From Neisseria sp. Marseille-Q5346 (lineage in GTDB: Bacteria > Pseudomonadota > Gammaproteobacteria > Burkholderiales > Neisseriaceae), in assembly GCF_946902045.1 (NCBI RefSeq), contig NZ_OX336253.1:2046001-2110000 (forward strand): a stretch of DNA of 64,000 bases, read 5' to 3'. Position numbers and translations under genes: made by a program. Positions 43,272 through 52,594 of this stretch are shown piece by piece; positions within the stretch are counted from its first letter, which is position 1, and every line of letters begins with the position of its first letter. The notes beneath the pieces were generated by a model, which had not been told where the DNA came from, did not search any database, and was given only the letters and a program-made list of their open reading frames with translations.

Positions 43272-44018
43272 TTATTTGTCTTCATTGACTTCACGGTTGT
43301 TCAAAGGTTGTACGGGACGGTTGTTTTCGCCGCCGATAATGTCGCGCATGGCTTTAAACTGTGCCGCATCTGCCTGAACCGGAGTTTTTAAGACAACCCA
43401 AGTCACGTTTTCGCTGCAAGGCGGCGTTGTCAGCGAGCCTTTCAGCTGGAATGACTTGCTATCTTTAGGCAGCAGGGCTTGGATATTCAAGTTTTTCAAC
43501 ATTACGGATTCGCCCGCTTTCAGTTTTTTGGCAGTGAGTGCGGACAAGGCAGGGTTGTTTTTGCCCGGTTTAAATACAGAGCCGATGACCGCCAAAGTAC
43601 CGTCTTCGGCTTGATGGACGAAATGCGCTTCCATCGGGAAATGTTTGCCTTTGAAAGTATGTTCGCTCGGCGTATGGAAGTGGAATTGTTTGAAGGTATA
43701 GGTTTTACCGTTAATCACGATGGTTTGGGCCTTGCCTTGCGGCGTGGCTTGAAGGGTATGGCCGTTATTTTCTACTTTGTAGTCGGCGACGTTGTAACGG
43801 TATGCCGGTTGTTTGCCTTTTACTGCTTTTGTTGTGGAGAAGTCAACTGGAGATTGCTGTTTGCCTGTTTTGCAGACGGCAAAGTCTTCACTCAAGTCGC
43901 CCCAGTGTGCAGCATCGTTTTCACCTGTGTAAGACCAATGTGCATGATGGGTTTCGGCGGATACCGCTGCAGTAGAGACAGCCATTAGCAAAGATAAAAA
44001 GAAATGTTTGTTCAACAT
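43272..44018 (-). CDS. alpha-carbonic anhydrase, periplasmic
   Basis: The 248-residue enzyme hydrates CO2. It has a signal peptide (MLNKHFFLSLLMAVSTAAVSA). HWSYTGENDAAHWGDL, QQSPVDF, FHFHTPSEHTFKG with two zinc His and AHFVHQ with the third are present, as is SLTTPPCSENVTWVV. The Cys in AVCKTGKQ and PPCSEN form the usual disulfide. N. gonorrhoeae has a close relative. It stands alone, with its promoter in the AT-rich region to the right. Confidence 0.96.
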   Translation of the reverse strand: MLNKHFFLSLLMAVSTAAVSAETHHAHWSYTGENDAAHWGDLSEDFAVCKTGKQQSPVDFSTTKAVKGKQPAYRYNVADYKVENNGHTLQATPQGKAQTIVINGKTYTFKQFHFHTPSEHTFKGKHFPMEAHFVHQAEDGTLAVIGSVFKPGKNNPALSALTAKKLKAGESVMLKNLNIQALLPKDSKSFQLKGSLTTPPCSENVTWVVLKTPVQADAAQFKAMRDIIGGENNRPVQPLNNREVNEDK

Positions 44019-44406
44019 AAAGGCTCCTATTTATTTATATTAGGTAAAAGGAAAAATTTATACCAAATAAATTATTGATATAAAAAAACTTCTTCATAAG
44101 AAAAAAGTTAATGATAGTGGCAATTTGGGGATATTGGGTTGATATATGGCAAACATTTATCAAGCAATCATTTTTGATTAAATGATTGCAATAAGAGGGA
44201 TGATTGTCCTTGCCGTGACTTTGAATGGGAGAGGCCGTCTGAAATTTCTTTCAGACGGCCTGTTTTATTTAAAAATGTTGTAAAAAGTCTAAACTCTAAT
44301 GAATAAAAGTGTCTATCAAGATGAAAGTAGTTGTTTGTAGCGTTGGAAAACATTAATATTGCTAAACGTGTTTTCACGAGATTTTAACTTTGTTTTGGAG
44401 AGAATA
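44019..44406. other. intergenic region between carbonic anhydrase and porin
   Basis: This 388-base AT-rich stretch holds no convincing gene. It contains an inverted-DUS pair at 44232-44261 (AGGCCGTCTGAAA / TTTCAGACGGCCT with TGTTTTATTT after it). To its left lies the promoter region of the carbonic anhydrase, to its right that of the porin, with TTTTGGAGAGAATA just before the porin ATG as ribosome site. Confidence 0.6.
44232..44261. terminator. inverted-DUS pair in the carbonic anhydrase-porin spacer
   Basis: AGGCCGTCTGAAA and TTTCAGACGGCCT with a 4-base loop. No gene ends next to it, so it may only insulate the divergent promoters or serve uptake. Confidence 0.7.
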
Positions 44407-45522
44407 ATGAAAAAATCGATTATCGCTTTGGTTATTGCTGGTTTGCCGCTGGCTGCATCTGCAGAAGTGATTCTGTATGGTCAAATCAAAAGCAGCGTGA
44501 CGGTCGGTCAAGTAAAAATCAAAGGTGATGCAGGTTCTGAAACCAGCTCTACCGCAACCAGCATCAATGACAATACCTCCCGTATCGGTTTCAAAGGCAG
44601 CGAGAACTTGGGCGGCGATTTGAAAGCCATTTGGCAGGTAGAACAAAAAACGGCCATTACCGGCGGTTCCCAAGGTTTTGCCACTCGGGACTCCTTCATC
44701 GGCCTGCAAGGTAACTTCGGTAAGATTCGCGCCGGTAAACTCAGCAATATGCTGAATGAAATGGACACCATCGATCCATGGATGTACAAAACCAATGCCG
44801 CAGGCTTGGGCATCTTTACCCGTACCGGCAACCGCAACGCCGCCGTACGCTACGACAGCCCGGATTTCGGCGGATTCAAATTCAACGTGTCTTACGCACC
44901 GCGCGACAACCGCAATCCTTCAGACAAATACACGCACACCAAACCGGCTAAAGACCAATACACCGGCGGCGTGAGCTTCTCTAAAAACGGCTTTACTGCC
45001 AATGCGGCTTACGGCCACTACAACGGCGCATACACCGACAAATCAGGCAAAGTCAAAGCGGCGCAAATCGCCAAAGTCGAAACTTATTACGATAAAGACA
45101 ATCTCTTTGTCGGCGGCGGCGTACACTATGCCAAAGGCCATGAGACAGGCAACGAATATTTAGGCTATTTCACCGATGGTTTTAATGAGTACAAGGGTAG
45201 TGACATTACTGTCGATTCAGGCAAATCTGAAGCCGTGAAAGTAGTTGATGCAGCGGTAACAGTCGGCTACAAATTCGGCAACGTGACCCCACGCATTACT
45301 TATGCACATGGCTGGCCTGCCAAGGGCGTGAACAGTGGCGAGAAATTGGTGGATAAATTCGACCAAGTCGTTGTCGGCGGCCAATACACCTTCAGCAAAC
45401 GCACCGGCATCAATGCCCAACTGGCGTATCTGAAAGTCGGCAACAAAACCCGTCTGACTGCAGCCAACAAAGGTGGCGTTGAACAAAAAGCTGCTTCTGT
45501 GGGCCTGTATCACAAATTCTAA
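44407..45522 (+). CDS. outer membrane porin (PorB-type)
   Basis: The 371-residue trimeric porin has a signal peptide (MKKSIIALVIAGLPLAASAE) and begins VILYGQIKSSVTV. Amphipathic strands of a 16-strand barrel follow, with the family motifs SRIGFKGSENLGGDLKAIWQ and FATRDSFIGLQGNFG and the final Phe of VGLYHKF. Start ATG 44407 is used; the upstream frame from 44359 has no signal peptide start. Loops around residues 160-185 and 270-290 look variable and surface exposed. Confidence 0.96.
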   Translation: MKKSIIALVIAGLPLAASAEVILYGQIKSSVTVGQVKIKGDAGSETSSTATSINDNTSRIGFKGSENLGGDLKAIWQVEQKTAITGGSQGFATRDSFIGLQGNFGKIRAGKLSNMLNEMDTIDPWMYKTNAAGLGIFTRTGNRNAAVRYDSPDFGGFKFNVSYAPRDNRNPSDKYTHTKPAKDQYTGGVSFSKNGFTANAAYGHYNGAYTDKSGKVKAAQIAKVETYYDKDNLFVGGGVHYAKGHETGNEYLGYFTDGFNEYKGSDITVDSGKSEAVKVVDAAVTVGYKFGNVTPRITYAHGWPAKGVNSGEKLVDKFDQVVVGGQYTFSKRTGINAQLAYLKVGNKTRLTAANKGGVEQKAASVGLYHKF

Positions 45523-45537
45523 GCCGTCTTGAAAGAC

Positions 45538-45570
45538 AAGGCCGTCTGAAAAATTTCAGACGGCCTTTTT
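45538..45570. terminator. inverted-DUS terminator between porin and CNP1-like gene
   Basis: AAGGCCGTCTGAAA and TTTCAGACGGCCTTTTT with almost no loop. The convergent genes on both sides can share it. Confidence 0.88.
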
Positions 45571-45585
45571 CTTGATTAAAGCAGT

Positions 45586-46197
45586 TTATTTGTCGTGGTT
45601 GGTCAGCGTTGTACCGTGACGGCCGCCGCGTTCTTTCAAACGTTGTACCAAGCCTTCGACCGTTGTCGGCATACCGTCGATACAGAATGCCTGATACAGG
45701 GCGGTGTGCAGGGCATCGTTGCGGCTGAACGCATTGCCGATCAGCTTCCAATCGCCTTTACGCGGCTCGATCCAGCGGTGATTTACTGTGTCGCCGTATG
45801 CGAATACTTTGTAAGAAGAACGCTTGTCATTGCTGTAAGTAAAGGACGTGCGGGCGCAATAGAGGCCTTCGACGGAGAGGTTGTCGTAGCCTTTGTCGGA
45901 GCGCACATTCAAGACGTAGCGGATGCTGTTGTCAGGCGCAGGCATGATTTGCAGGCTGCTGAGCAGGATTTTGGGCTGCTTGCCGTAGGTTTCGTTGACA
46001 TAGAGATCGAACCAATCGCCCGATTGGGTATCGGGCAGGGGCGGCAACTCGGCTTTGTGTTCTTTAAATTCTCGTGCGGCAACTTCTTCAGGGCTTTCCT
46101 GATAACGCGTGTTGGTCAGCGTATCCTTTTGGCTGAAACCCAAAGCAAATGCTTGAGTCGCGGCAAGGCTGAGAGCGAGAAGGGCAAAACGGCGCAT
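45586..46197 (-). CDS. CNP1-like secreted protein
   Basis: The 203-residue protein starts MRRFALLALSLAATQAFALG, a signal peptide. The block DWFDLYVNETYGKQPKILLS and VEGLYCARTSFTYSNDKRSS followed by WKLIGNAFSRNDA match the CNP1-like family, named after a Neisseria cryptic protein; function is unknown. It is convergent with the porin. An upstream ATG at 46254 is in frame but lies before the signal peptide. Confidence 0.82.
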   Translation of the reverse strand: MRRFALLALSLAATQAFALGFSQKDTLTNTRYQESPEEVAAREFKEHKAELPPLPDTQSGDWFDLYVNETYGKQPKILLSSLQIMPAPDNSIRYVLNVRSDKGYDNLSVEGLYCARTSFTYSNDKRSSYKVFAYGDTVNHRWIEPRKGDWKLIGNAFSRNDALHTALYQAFCIDGMPTTVEGLVQRLKERGGRHGTTLTNHDK

Positions 46198-46306
46198 AGA
46201 CAGCTCCAAAGTGAAAAACGGCTTTATTTTATGGGCTTGCAGGGTGGGGTGCAAGTAAGTGCGGTATAATTGACGTTAATTCTGATTAATATGACGAGTT
46301 TTCATC

Positions 46307-46531
46307 ATGAATACACAAACTCTGGATGTCATCGGTTTGAAATGCCCTCTGCCGATTTTGCGTGCCAAAAAAGCTTTGGCGCAAATGCAGGAGGGCGAAG
46401 TGCTGACCGTATTGGCTACTGATGGCGGCGCGCCCGGCGATTTTGAAGCGTTTTGCCGTCAGACCGGACATGTCTTGTTGGAATCGAGCGAGGCTGACGG
46501 CGTGTTCAAGCTGGTGTTGAAGCACAAATAA
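46307..46531 (+). CDS. TusA-like sulfurtransferase
   Basis: The 74-residue protein has the SirA/TusA fold signature: TLDVIGLKCPLPILRAKKAL with the persulfide Cys in KCPLP, then VLATDGGAPGDFEAFCRQTG. It transfers sulfur to partners such as MnmA, which is encoded at 38597. A DUS overlaps the stop side (46532) and the lipoprotein gene follows 12 bases later. Confidence 0.9.
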   Translation: MNTQTLDVIGLKCPLPILRAKKALAQMQEGEVLTVLATDGGAPGDFEAFCRQTGHVLLESSEADGVFKLVLKHK

Positions 46532-46543
46532 AGGCCGTCTGAA

Positions 46544-47137
46544 ATGTCTAAAGCCGTCGCGTTGTCTGCCGCCGTATTGGCCGTCTGCCTCAGTGCATGC
46601 GGCAATGAAGGCGTTTCGCCGCAGAACGCTGCCGATTATGCCCAAAATGTAACCGACTTGTTCCGCCAAAGCTGCGTGGCCGCAGACGGCGATGCCGCCC
46701 TTGTCGGCGAGTTTGCCAATGCCAACAAACTGGTTTTATTGTCGAAAAAAGATATTACCGATTTGCCTGCCGGAATGATGGATTTGGAGGCATTAAGCAT
46801 TTGGAAGAAAACGGTAAACGGCGCGGATTATTATTTGAGCCTGACCGAAGACAGTTGTAGTGTGCGCACGGCTAAAGCCGACGACCATCTGATTTTTAAA
46901 CAATTTTTGGCTTTGGCAGAAAATCCGCCGCAAGGTTTGAACGCTGAGTTGCGTGCCGATAATTTGTCGGAAGCCCCGTTGCCTATGCGTCAGATTTCCT
47001 ACGCATGGCGCGCGTCCGGCAGTCCGAAAGAAACCTTGCTGACCGTCAAAACAACGTCGTCCGAGCATTTTCCGGTACAGGCTGTTTTTTATTTGACCCA
47101 TCATTCTTACGACAATAAGGCCGCCGTTTTGCCTTAG
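46544..47137 (+). CDS. putative lipoprotein, unknown function
   Basis: The 197-residue protein has a lipoprotein signal MSKAVALSAAVLAVCLSACGN with the lipobox LSAC (Cys about 19). The mature part has further Cys residues (RQSCVAAD, EDSCSVRT) and a beta-rich C-terminal half. I recognise no family. It probably forms an operon with the TusA-like gene. It ends before a DUS at 47190-47201. Confidence 0.75.
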   Translation: MSKAVALSAAVLAVCLSACGNEGVSPQNAADYAQNVTDLFRQSCVAADGDAALVGEFANANKLVLLSKKDITDLPAGMMDLEALSIWKKTVNGADYYLSLTEDSCSVRTAKADDHLIFKQFLALAENPPQGLNAELRADNLSEAPLPMRQISYAWRASGSPKETLLTVKTTSSEHFPVQAVFYLTHHSYDNKAAVLP

Positions 47138-47234
47138 GCCGGTTGACGATTGAAACATCAAATTAATAGAAACCGTTACCGCCGAATAAAGGCCGTCTGA
47201 AACATTATCAAACCAAACCACTCGAAAGTAAGCT

Positions 47235-48269
47235 ATGCAAACCCTGACCATCATCCGCCCCGACGATATGCACTTACACCTGCGCGACGGTGACGCGCTC
47301 AAAGCCGTTGCCCCGTACACCGCCCGACAAATGGGCCGCGCGGTTATCATGCCCAACCTGAAGCCGCCCGTTGTTAGCGTTGCCGATGCCCAAGCATACA
47401 AAGCGCGCATTATGGCCGCCCTGCCAGAAGGCAGCGCCTTCCAGCCGTTGATGACGCTTTATTTGACCGACAACGCTACTCCCGAACTCGTGCGTGAAGC
47501 CAAGGCTGCCGGTATCGTGGCTTTCAAACTTTATCCTGCAGGCGCGACCACCAATTCCGATTCCGGCGTGACTGACTTGTTCAAACTGATTCCCGTGTTG
47601 GAAGAAATGGCAAAACAGGGTATTTTGTTTTTGGTTCACGGCGAAGTAACTGATTCAGAAATCGATATTTTCGACCGCGAGGCCGCCTTTATCGAGCGCG
47701 TGATGAAGCCGGTTTTGGCACAAGTGCCGAATCTTAAAGTAGTGTTTGAACACATTACCACTGCAGAAGCCGCCCGACTGGTATTGGAAGCAGGCGATAA
47801 TGTTGCCGCGTCCGTGACGCCGCAACACTTGCTGCTCAACCGCAACGACCTTTTGGTCGGCGGCGTGCGCCCTCATCATTTCTGCCTGCCCGTACTCAAA
47901 CGCGAAACCCACCGTCAGGCCTTGGTTGCCGCCGTTACCGGCGATAAGGCGCACAAATTCTTCCTCGGCACGGATTCTGCGCCACATGCTAAAACTGCCA
48001 AAGAAAATGCTTGCGGTTGCGCCGGTATGTTCAGCGCGATGACTGCTATCGAGCTTTATGCCGAAGTGTTTGAGAAAGCAGGCGCGTTGGACAAACTGGA
48101 AGCCTTTGCTTCTAAAAACGGCCCGCGTTTCTACGGTCTGCCTGAAAATATCGATACCATCACATTGCTCAAACAAACGCAAACCGTACCTGCCAGCGTA
48201 CCTTACGGCGATGGCGAACTTGTACCGATGAGGGCCGGCGGTGAGATTGAATGGACGGTGCAATATTAA
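47235..48269 (+). CDS. pyrC: dihydroorotase, class II (PyrC)
   Basis: The 344-residue zinc enzyme of pyrimidine synthesis shows [11 protein letters not shown] (zinc His pair), the carboxylated Lys in [37 protein letters not shown] and the catalytic Asp in [13 protein letters not shown]. The E. coli type length fits. A DUS lies in the leader and a perfect hairpin terminator follows. Confidence 0.97.
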   Translation: MQTLTIIRPDDMHLHLRDGDALKAVAPYTARQMGRAVIMPNLKPPVVSVADAQAYKARIMAALPEGSAFQPLMTLYLTDNATPELVREAKAAGIVAFKLYPAGATTNSDSGVTDLFKLIPVLEEMAKQGILFLVHGEVTDSEIDIFDREAAFIERVMKPVLAQVPNLKVVFEHITTAEAARLVLEAGDNVAASVTPQHLLLNRNDLLVGGVRPHHFCLPVLKRETHRQALVAAVTGDKAHKFFLGTDSAPHAKTAKENACGCAGMFSAMTAIELYAEVFEKAGALDKLEAFASKNGPRFYGLPENIDTITLLKQTQTVPASVPYGDGELVPMRAGGEIEWTVQY

Positions 48270-48295
48270 ATTTGCCGTCAATAAGGCATAAAAAG

Positions 48296-48328
48296 AAACA
48301 ACCTGCTTGAAAGGGCAGGTTGTTTTTT
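48296..48328 (+). terminator. intrinsic terminator after pyrC
   Basis: AAACAACCTGC and GCAGGTTGTTT in an 11-bp stem with an 8-base loop and TTT. Confidence 0.88.
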
Positions 48329-48402
48329 ATTGTCGTTCAGACGGCCTGTCATGGGGAAGGGAAGCATACAAGGCCGTCTGAAAACCGGATTAGAGTGTGT
48401 GT

Positions 48403-48966
48403 TTATTCGGTCAACATGGGTTTCAGTGCTTCCCAAGCCTGCGGCAGTTGGGTAAAGCCGTCCGAAGCCATCAAATGGCCGCCTTCGGGAATATGGGTAA
48501 CAGGGCTTTTGAGTTTGGCCGCCATGTCTAAAGTCAGTTCGGGCGGAACATGGGTATCGTTGTCGGAAACCAGACAGTGTTTGGGCATATCGATTTTGCG
48601 CAGGATGTCGAAATCGGGGGACGCTGCTTTAATGTAGGCATCGAGTGCGGGCAGGGGAGGCAACGTATCGGCAAAACCCGCGGCAAGCAGCAGACCGCCG
48701 ATTTTTTGCGGCTGTTGTCGGCTGAGGAAGTGAAGGAGGGTAATGCAACCGAGGCTGTGGCCGACTAGGAAGGTATGGGCATCAGGCTTGCCGATGTGCT
48801 GGTCAAGGGTAAACTGCCACGCGGTCGTGCTTGGTTTGTCGGGATTGGGCATGGCGAGGGAGATTGCTTGTGCGCCGGTGCTTTTGACTTGGGCGCAAAG
48901 CCAGTCAAACCAATTGCCGTGCGGATTGCCTTCAAAGCCATGTACGATATAAACGCGTCGATTCAT
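48403..48966 (-). CDS. RBBP9/YdeN-like alpha/beta hydrolase
   Basis: The 187-residue serine hydrolase begins MNRRVYIVHGFEGNPHGNWF. The nucleophile elbow is LVGHSLGCITLL (about residue 68-79), with Asp in LVSDNDTHVP and His in HIPEGGHLMASDGFTQLP. This is the RBBP9/YdeN family; the physiological substrate is unknown. Start and DUS-half (TTCAGACGGCC at 48979) lie to the right. Confidence 0.9.
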   Translation of the reverse strand: MNRRVYIVHGFEGNPHGNWFDWLCAQVKSTGAQAISLAMPNPDKPSTTAWQFTLDQHIGKPDAHTFLVGHSLGCITLLHFLSRQQPQKIGGLLLAAGFADTLPPLPALDAYIKAASPDFDILRKIDMPKHCLVSDNDTHVPPELTLDMAAKLKSPVTHIPEGGHLMASDGFTQLPQAWEALKPMLTE

Positions 48967-49122
48967 GTTTTTCCTCCTTCAGACGGCCTGAGACTTTTGT
49001 CTAAATCTCTGCCTGTAAGCGTTCATTATACCATGTTTGTTTATGTTTTATTGTTTGTCGCTTGGTAAGGATTTTTAATTAAGCTTTTGTTGTTAAATGA
49101 TATTTGCAAGAATAATAAAGCA

Positions 49123-49160
49123 AACAACACGGCAGGGGCGGATGGCGTTGCCGTGTTGTT
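49123..49160 (-). terminator. intrinsic terminator for cysD
   Basis: AACAACACGGCA and TGCCGTGTTGTT form a perfect 12-bp stem with a 14-base loop; on the minus strand TGCTTTATTATT follows. It lies 39 bases past the cysD stop. Confidence 0.75.
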
Positions 49161-49198
49161 CGGGTTTGAAATATATAGGGGTCGTCTGAAAAAACGGT

Positions 49199-50113
49199 TT
49201 AGAAATAGCCTTGTTTTTTGCGCTCTTCCATTGCCGCTTCCGATACGCGGTCGTCCATGCGTGTGGCGCTGCGTTCGGAAATGGTTGCGGCGGCGGTTTC
49301 GGCAATGATGTCTTCCGGCGTGGCGGCGGTGCTGGCAACAGGGCAGGTGCAGGAAATATCGCCGACGGTGCGGAAACGGACATCACGGATTTGGGCAACT
49401 TCGCCTTCGCGTTTTGGGGTCAACGGGGTAACGGGAACGAGCAGGCCGTTGCGTTCGACGACTTCGCGTTTGTGGGTGTAATAAATTGGCGGCAGGGCGA
49501 GTTTTTCGCGTGCGATGTATTGCCAAATGTCCAATTCCGTCCAGTTGGAAATCGGGAACACGCGCATGTTTTCGCCTTGAAATAGGCGCGTATTGTAGAG
49601 CGACCATAATTCAGGACGTTGGTTTTTAGGATCCCATTGGCCGAACTCGTCGCGGAAAGAGAAGATGCGTTCTTTGGCGCGCGCTTTTTCTTCATCGCGG
49701 CGCGCGCCGCCCATCAGCGCATCAAAGCCTTGTTCTTCGATGGTTTCAACCAGTGTAACGGCTTGGGCGGCGTTGCGTGAATCGGTTTCGCGGCGTAAGA
49801 CGACGCTGCCTTTGCGGATGGATTCTTCTACGCTGCCGACCACAAGTTGTACGCCGGTGCGTGCGACCGTATCATCGCGGAAACGGATAACTTCGGGGTA
49901 GTTGTGGCCGGTATCGACGTGCAGGAGTTTGAACGGCAGCTTCAGCGGACGGCCTTCGATTTGGAAGGCTTTGACGGCCAGCGCCAGCAATACGACGGAG
50001 TCTTTGCCGCCGGAAAACAGCAGAGCCGGGTTTTGGGCATTGGCAATCACTTCGCGGATGATGTAGATAGACTCGGCTTCGAGCCAGTCGAGGTGGTGGT
50101 TTTGGATGGACAT
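49199..50113 (-). CDS. cysD: sulfate adenylyltransferase subunit 2
   Basis: The 304-residue CysD starts at ATG 50113 (MSIQNHHLDWLEAESIYIIR). The PP-loop LLFSGGKDSVVLLALAV, HVDTGHNYPEVI, GGARRDEEKARAKER and NWTELDIWQYIAREKL are intact. With CysN it makes APS from sulfate and ATP. The usual neighbour cysN is not in the window, since a terminator and then an unrelated hydrolase follow. The C-terminus ends RKKQGYF as in functional CysD. Confidence 0.95.
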   Translation of the reverse strand: MSIQNHHLDWLEAESIYIIREVIANAQNPALLFSGGKDSVVLLALAVKAFQIEGRPLKLPFKLLHVDTGHNYPEVIRFRDDTVARTGVQLVVGSVEESIRKGSVVLRRETDSRNAAQAVTLVETIEEQGFDALMGGARRDEEKARAKERIFSFRDEFGQWDPKNQRPELWSLYNTRLFQGENMRVFPISNWTELDIWQYIAREKLALPPIYYTHKREVVERNGLLVPVTPLTPKREGEVAQIRDVRFRTVGDISCTCPVASTAATPEDIIAETAAATISERSATRMDDRVSEAAMEERKKQGYF

Positions 50114-50329
50114 TTTTTCTCTCTTTGCAATCTTGGCGATAGTCGATACTTTAGTGAGGCCGTCTGAAAAAGGGAAAGAATGGTTTGTTTGTTGCAAAGA
50201 TGTTTTTGTTATATTGCAAGGCCGTGTTTTTCAGACGGCCTTTGCGCTTTAACTTATTTTTAACCCGATTTTTCTGACGAAGCGCCTGTCTTAGCGTACA
50301 CTTTGGTCTTTTATAAATGAGAATGGTTT

Positions 50330-50956
50330 ATGTATCACGGCGAGAGATTTAATGCGTACAGCCATTTGGCCGGTTTCTTGTTGGCAGTGGCGGCGTTGGT
50401 GCTGATGCTGGTGAAAGCGGTGGAATCGGCGGACGGCTATCGGATTGCCGGTGCACTGACTTACGGAGTCTGCCTGCTGCTTCTGTATTTGGGCTCAACC
50501 TTATACCACAGCATTCCGCAGCCGAAAGCCAAGGCGATTTTGCAAAAAGTCGATCATTGCATGATTTATCTTTTGATTGCAGGCAGCTATACGCCGTTTA
50601 CGCTGATTACCCTTCAGGGCGGCTGGGGCTGGTCACTTTTCGGCGTGTCTTGGGGATTGGCTTTGCTGGGCATTGTTCAGGAGCTGACGATTGGGCGCAA
50701 AAGCGAGAAGCGGCTGCTGTCGATGGTGATTTATGTGTTGATGGGCTGGCTGATTGTGGTGGCGGTATGGCCGCTGATACAGTCGCTTTCGGCTGGTGGA
50801 TTATTTTGGCTGGTGTTGGGCGGCGTGTTGTATAGCGCGGGGATTTACTGGTTTATCAACGATACGAAAATCCGCCACGGCCACGGTATCTGGCACTTGT
50901 TTGTCTTGGCAGGCAGTTTGACGCAATTTATCAGTATTTATTTTTATGTGTTGTAG
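50330..50956 (+). CDS. hemolysin III family (PAQR-like) membrane protein
   Basis: The 208-residue protein has seven hydrophobic helices. The family motifs are ERFNAYSHLAGFLLA at the start, GSTLYHSIPQPKAKAILQK and DHCMIYLLIAGSYTPFTL, and IRHGHGIWHLFVLAGS with conserved His near the end. Such proteins are likely metal-dependent hydrolases; hemolysis is not established for most members. Confidence 0.92.
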   Translation: MYHGERFNAYSHLAGFLLAVAALVLMLVKAVESADGYRIAGALTYGVCLLLLYLGSTLYHSIPQPKAKAILQKVDHCMIYLLIAGSYTPFTLITLQGGWGWSLFGVSWGLALLGIVQELTIGRKSEKRLLSMVIYVLMGWLIVVAVWPLIQSLSAGGLFWLVLGGVLYSAGIYWFINDTKIRHGHGIWHLFVLAGSLTQFISIYFYVL

Positions 50957-50978
50957 TTTCAGACGGCCTGAAATAAAA

Positions 50979-51006
50979 AACCTCTCAGTTTGGCTGAGAG
51001 GTTCTT
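50979..51006. terminator. bidirectional terminator between hlyIII and symporter genes
   Basis: AACCTCTCAG and CTGAGAGGTT in a perfect 10-bp stem with a 5-base loop, A-run before and TTCTTGTTT after; it serves both convergent genes. A single DUS half lies at 50958. Confidence 0.85.
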
Positions 51007-51014
51007 GTTTGTCG

Positions 51015-52445
51015 TTAACCTGGGTTTTTGTCGTGGAATTCGTGGAATTCGTAGTTGTAGGTCAACTCTTTGCCGGCTTTGGTTTGCGCCAGATAATCGT
51101 CGTAAACCGCACGGATTTCCTTACGCAGCAGGAAGAGGGCGATTAAGTTCGGCAAGACCATAAAGCCGTTGAACATATCGGACATACTCCAAACCAAATC
51201 CACTTTGCCCAATGTACCCAATACGATGGCCACCAAAACCAGTGCGCGGTAGATGCCCAAGTGTTTGCCGCGGAACAGGAAGCGGATATTGGATTCGCCG
51301 AAGTAGTACCAGCCGATGATGGTGGTAAAGGCGAAGAAGGTCAGACAGACGGCAAGCAGTTGCGAACCGAAACCCGGGAAGGCTTTGTTAAACGCTAGTT
51401 GGGTAACCGCAGCACCGGTTTCGCCGGAAAGGTTGGCATCGGTCAGCAGGATAATCAACGCAGTTGCCGTGCAGACCATCAGCGTATCGATAAAGATACC
51501 GATAAACGCGGCCATACCTTGTTGCACAGGGTGTTTGACGTTGGCAGTCGCATGAGCGTGCGGGGTAGAACCCATACCGGCTTCATTGGAAAACAGGCCG
51601 CGTGCCACACCGAAGCGGACTGCCTCACGCATACCGATACCGGCCGCACCGCCCAATACCGCTTCAGGATTGAAAGCGGCGACAAAGATACTGTGGAACA
51701 TCGGGATGATGTGGTCGGAGAATTTGAACAAAATAATCACAGCACACAAGATGTAAATTACCGCCATAAACGGCACAACAAATTGCGCGATACCGGCAAT
51801 GCGGTTGATGCCGCCGATGATGATCAGGCCGGCGAAAACCGCCAAAGCAACGCCGACAGCCATCGGAGGAATATCGAAAGCCAAATTCATGGCCGAGGCG
51901 ATGGAATTGGATTGGGTCGCGTTACCGATGAAACCCAGCGCGATAATCAAGGCGATGGAGAAAAAGCCGGACAGGAAACGCGCCGCGCCACGGCCGATTT
52001 TCGGGGTCAGGCCGTGTGTGATGTAAAACGCAGGGCCGCCGATGTATTTGCCGTGGCTGACCACGCGGTATTTTTGCGCTAGAACGGCTTCTGCAAAAAT
52101 GGTAGACATGCCCAAAATGGCAGACAGCCACATCCAAAAAATGGCACCCGGGCCACCGGCAGTAATCGCAGTGGCGACACCGGCAACGTTACCGGTACCG
52201 ATTTGCGCGGAAATCGCTACGGCAAGCGCTTGAAATTGAGACAGGGATTTGCCTTCGTGGTCTTTGTCTTTTTTGCTGAACAGGCCGCCGAAAACGGCTT
52301 TGAAACCCGCCCCCAATTTGGTTACTTGCGGTGCGCCTAAGTACAGGGTAAAAAACAGGCCGATACCGATTAAGGCATAAATCAGCAGGTAGTCCCAAAG
52401 AACCTGATTGACTGCACCCACCAGAGCAGACAATATTTCTTCCAT
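51015..52445 (-). CDS. alanine/glycine:cation symporter (AGCS family)
   Basis: The 476-residue transporter starts at ATG 52445 (MEEILSALVGAVNQVLWDYL); the frame extends upstream without a better start. AVAISAQIGTGNVAGVATAI and a GGPGAIFWMWLSAILGM motif, GLFSNEAGMGSTPHAHATA and TTIIGWYYFGE are AGCS signatures. It takes up alanine or glycine with sodium. A 30-codon ORF lies 56 bases upstream on the same strand. Confidence 0.95.
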   Translation of the reverse strand: MEEILSALVGAVNQVLWDYLLIYALIGIGLFFTLYLGAPQVTKLGAGFKAVFGGLFSKKDKDHEGKSLSQFQALAVAISAQIGTGNVAGVATAITAGGPGAIFWMWLSAILGMSTIFAEAVLAQKYRVVSHGKYIGGPAFYITHGLTPKIGRGAARFLSGFFSIALIIALGFIGNATQSNSIASAMNLAFDIPPMAVGVALAVFAGLIIIGGINRIAGIAQFVVPFMAVIYILCAVIILFKFSDHIIPMFHSIFVAAFNPEAVLGGAAGIGMREAVRFGVARGLFSNEAGMGSTPHAHATANVKHPVQQGMAAFIGIFIDTLMVCTATALIILLTDANLSGETGAAVTQLAFNKAFPGFGSQLLAVCLTFFAFTTIIGWYYFGESNIRFLFRGKHLGIYRALVLVAIVLGTLGKVDLVWSMSDMFNGFMVLPNLIALFLLRKEIRAVYDDYLAQTKAGKELTYNYEFHEFHDKNPG

Positions 52446-52501
52446 AATAAAACCTTTAATAAAAACAATAAAAATAAAATGATACGGGTAACTACTCCCA
52501 C

Positions 52502-52594
52502 TCATTTTTCGCGGTTGGCAATATCGGCGAGCAGGCCGTTTTGCCATTCGATACCGGTTAAGTTGTTAACAATTTTGACCGATTTTGTCATCAT
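52502..52594 (-). CDS. possible 30-aa leader peptide upstream of the symporter
   Basis: Tandem ATGs at 52594/52591 open a frame ending at TGA 52502. GAAGG lies about nine bases before the start. The peptide reads MMTKSVKIVNNLTGIEWQNG and then ten more residues. I recognise no family. It could be a regulatory leader or a remnant. The rest of the 365-base interval 52446-52810 holds two DUS halves (52680 and 52712) and the yebC leader, with no other gene seen. Confidence 0.35.
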   Translation of the reverse strand: MMTKSVKIVNNLTGIEWQNGLLADIANREK

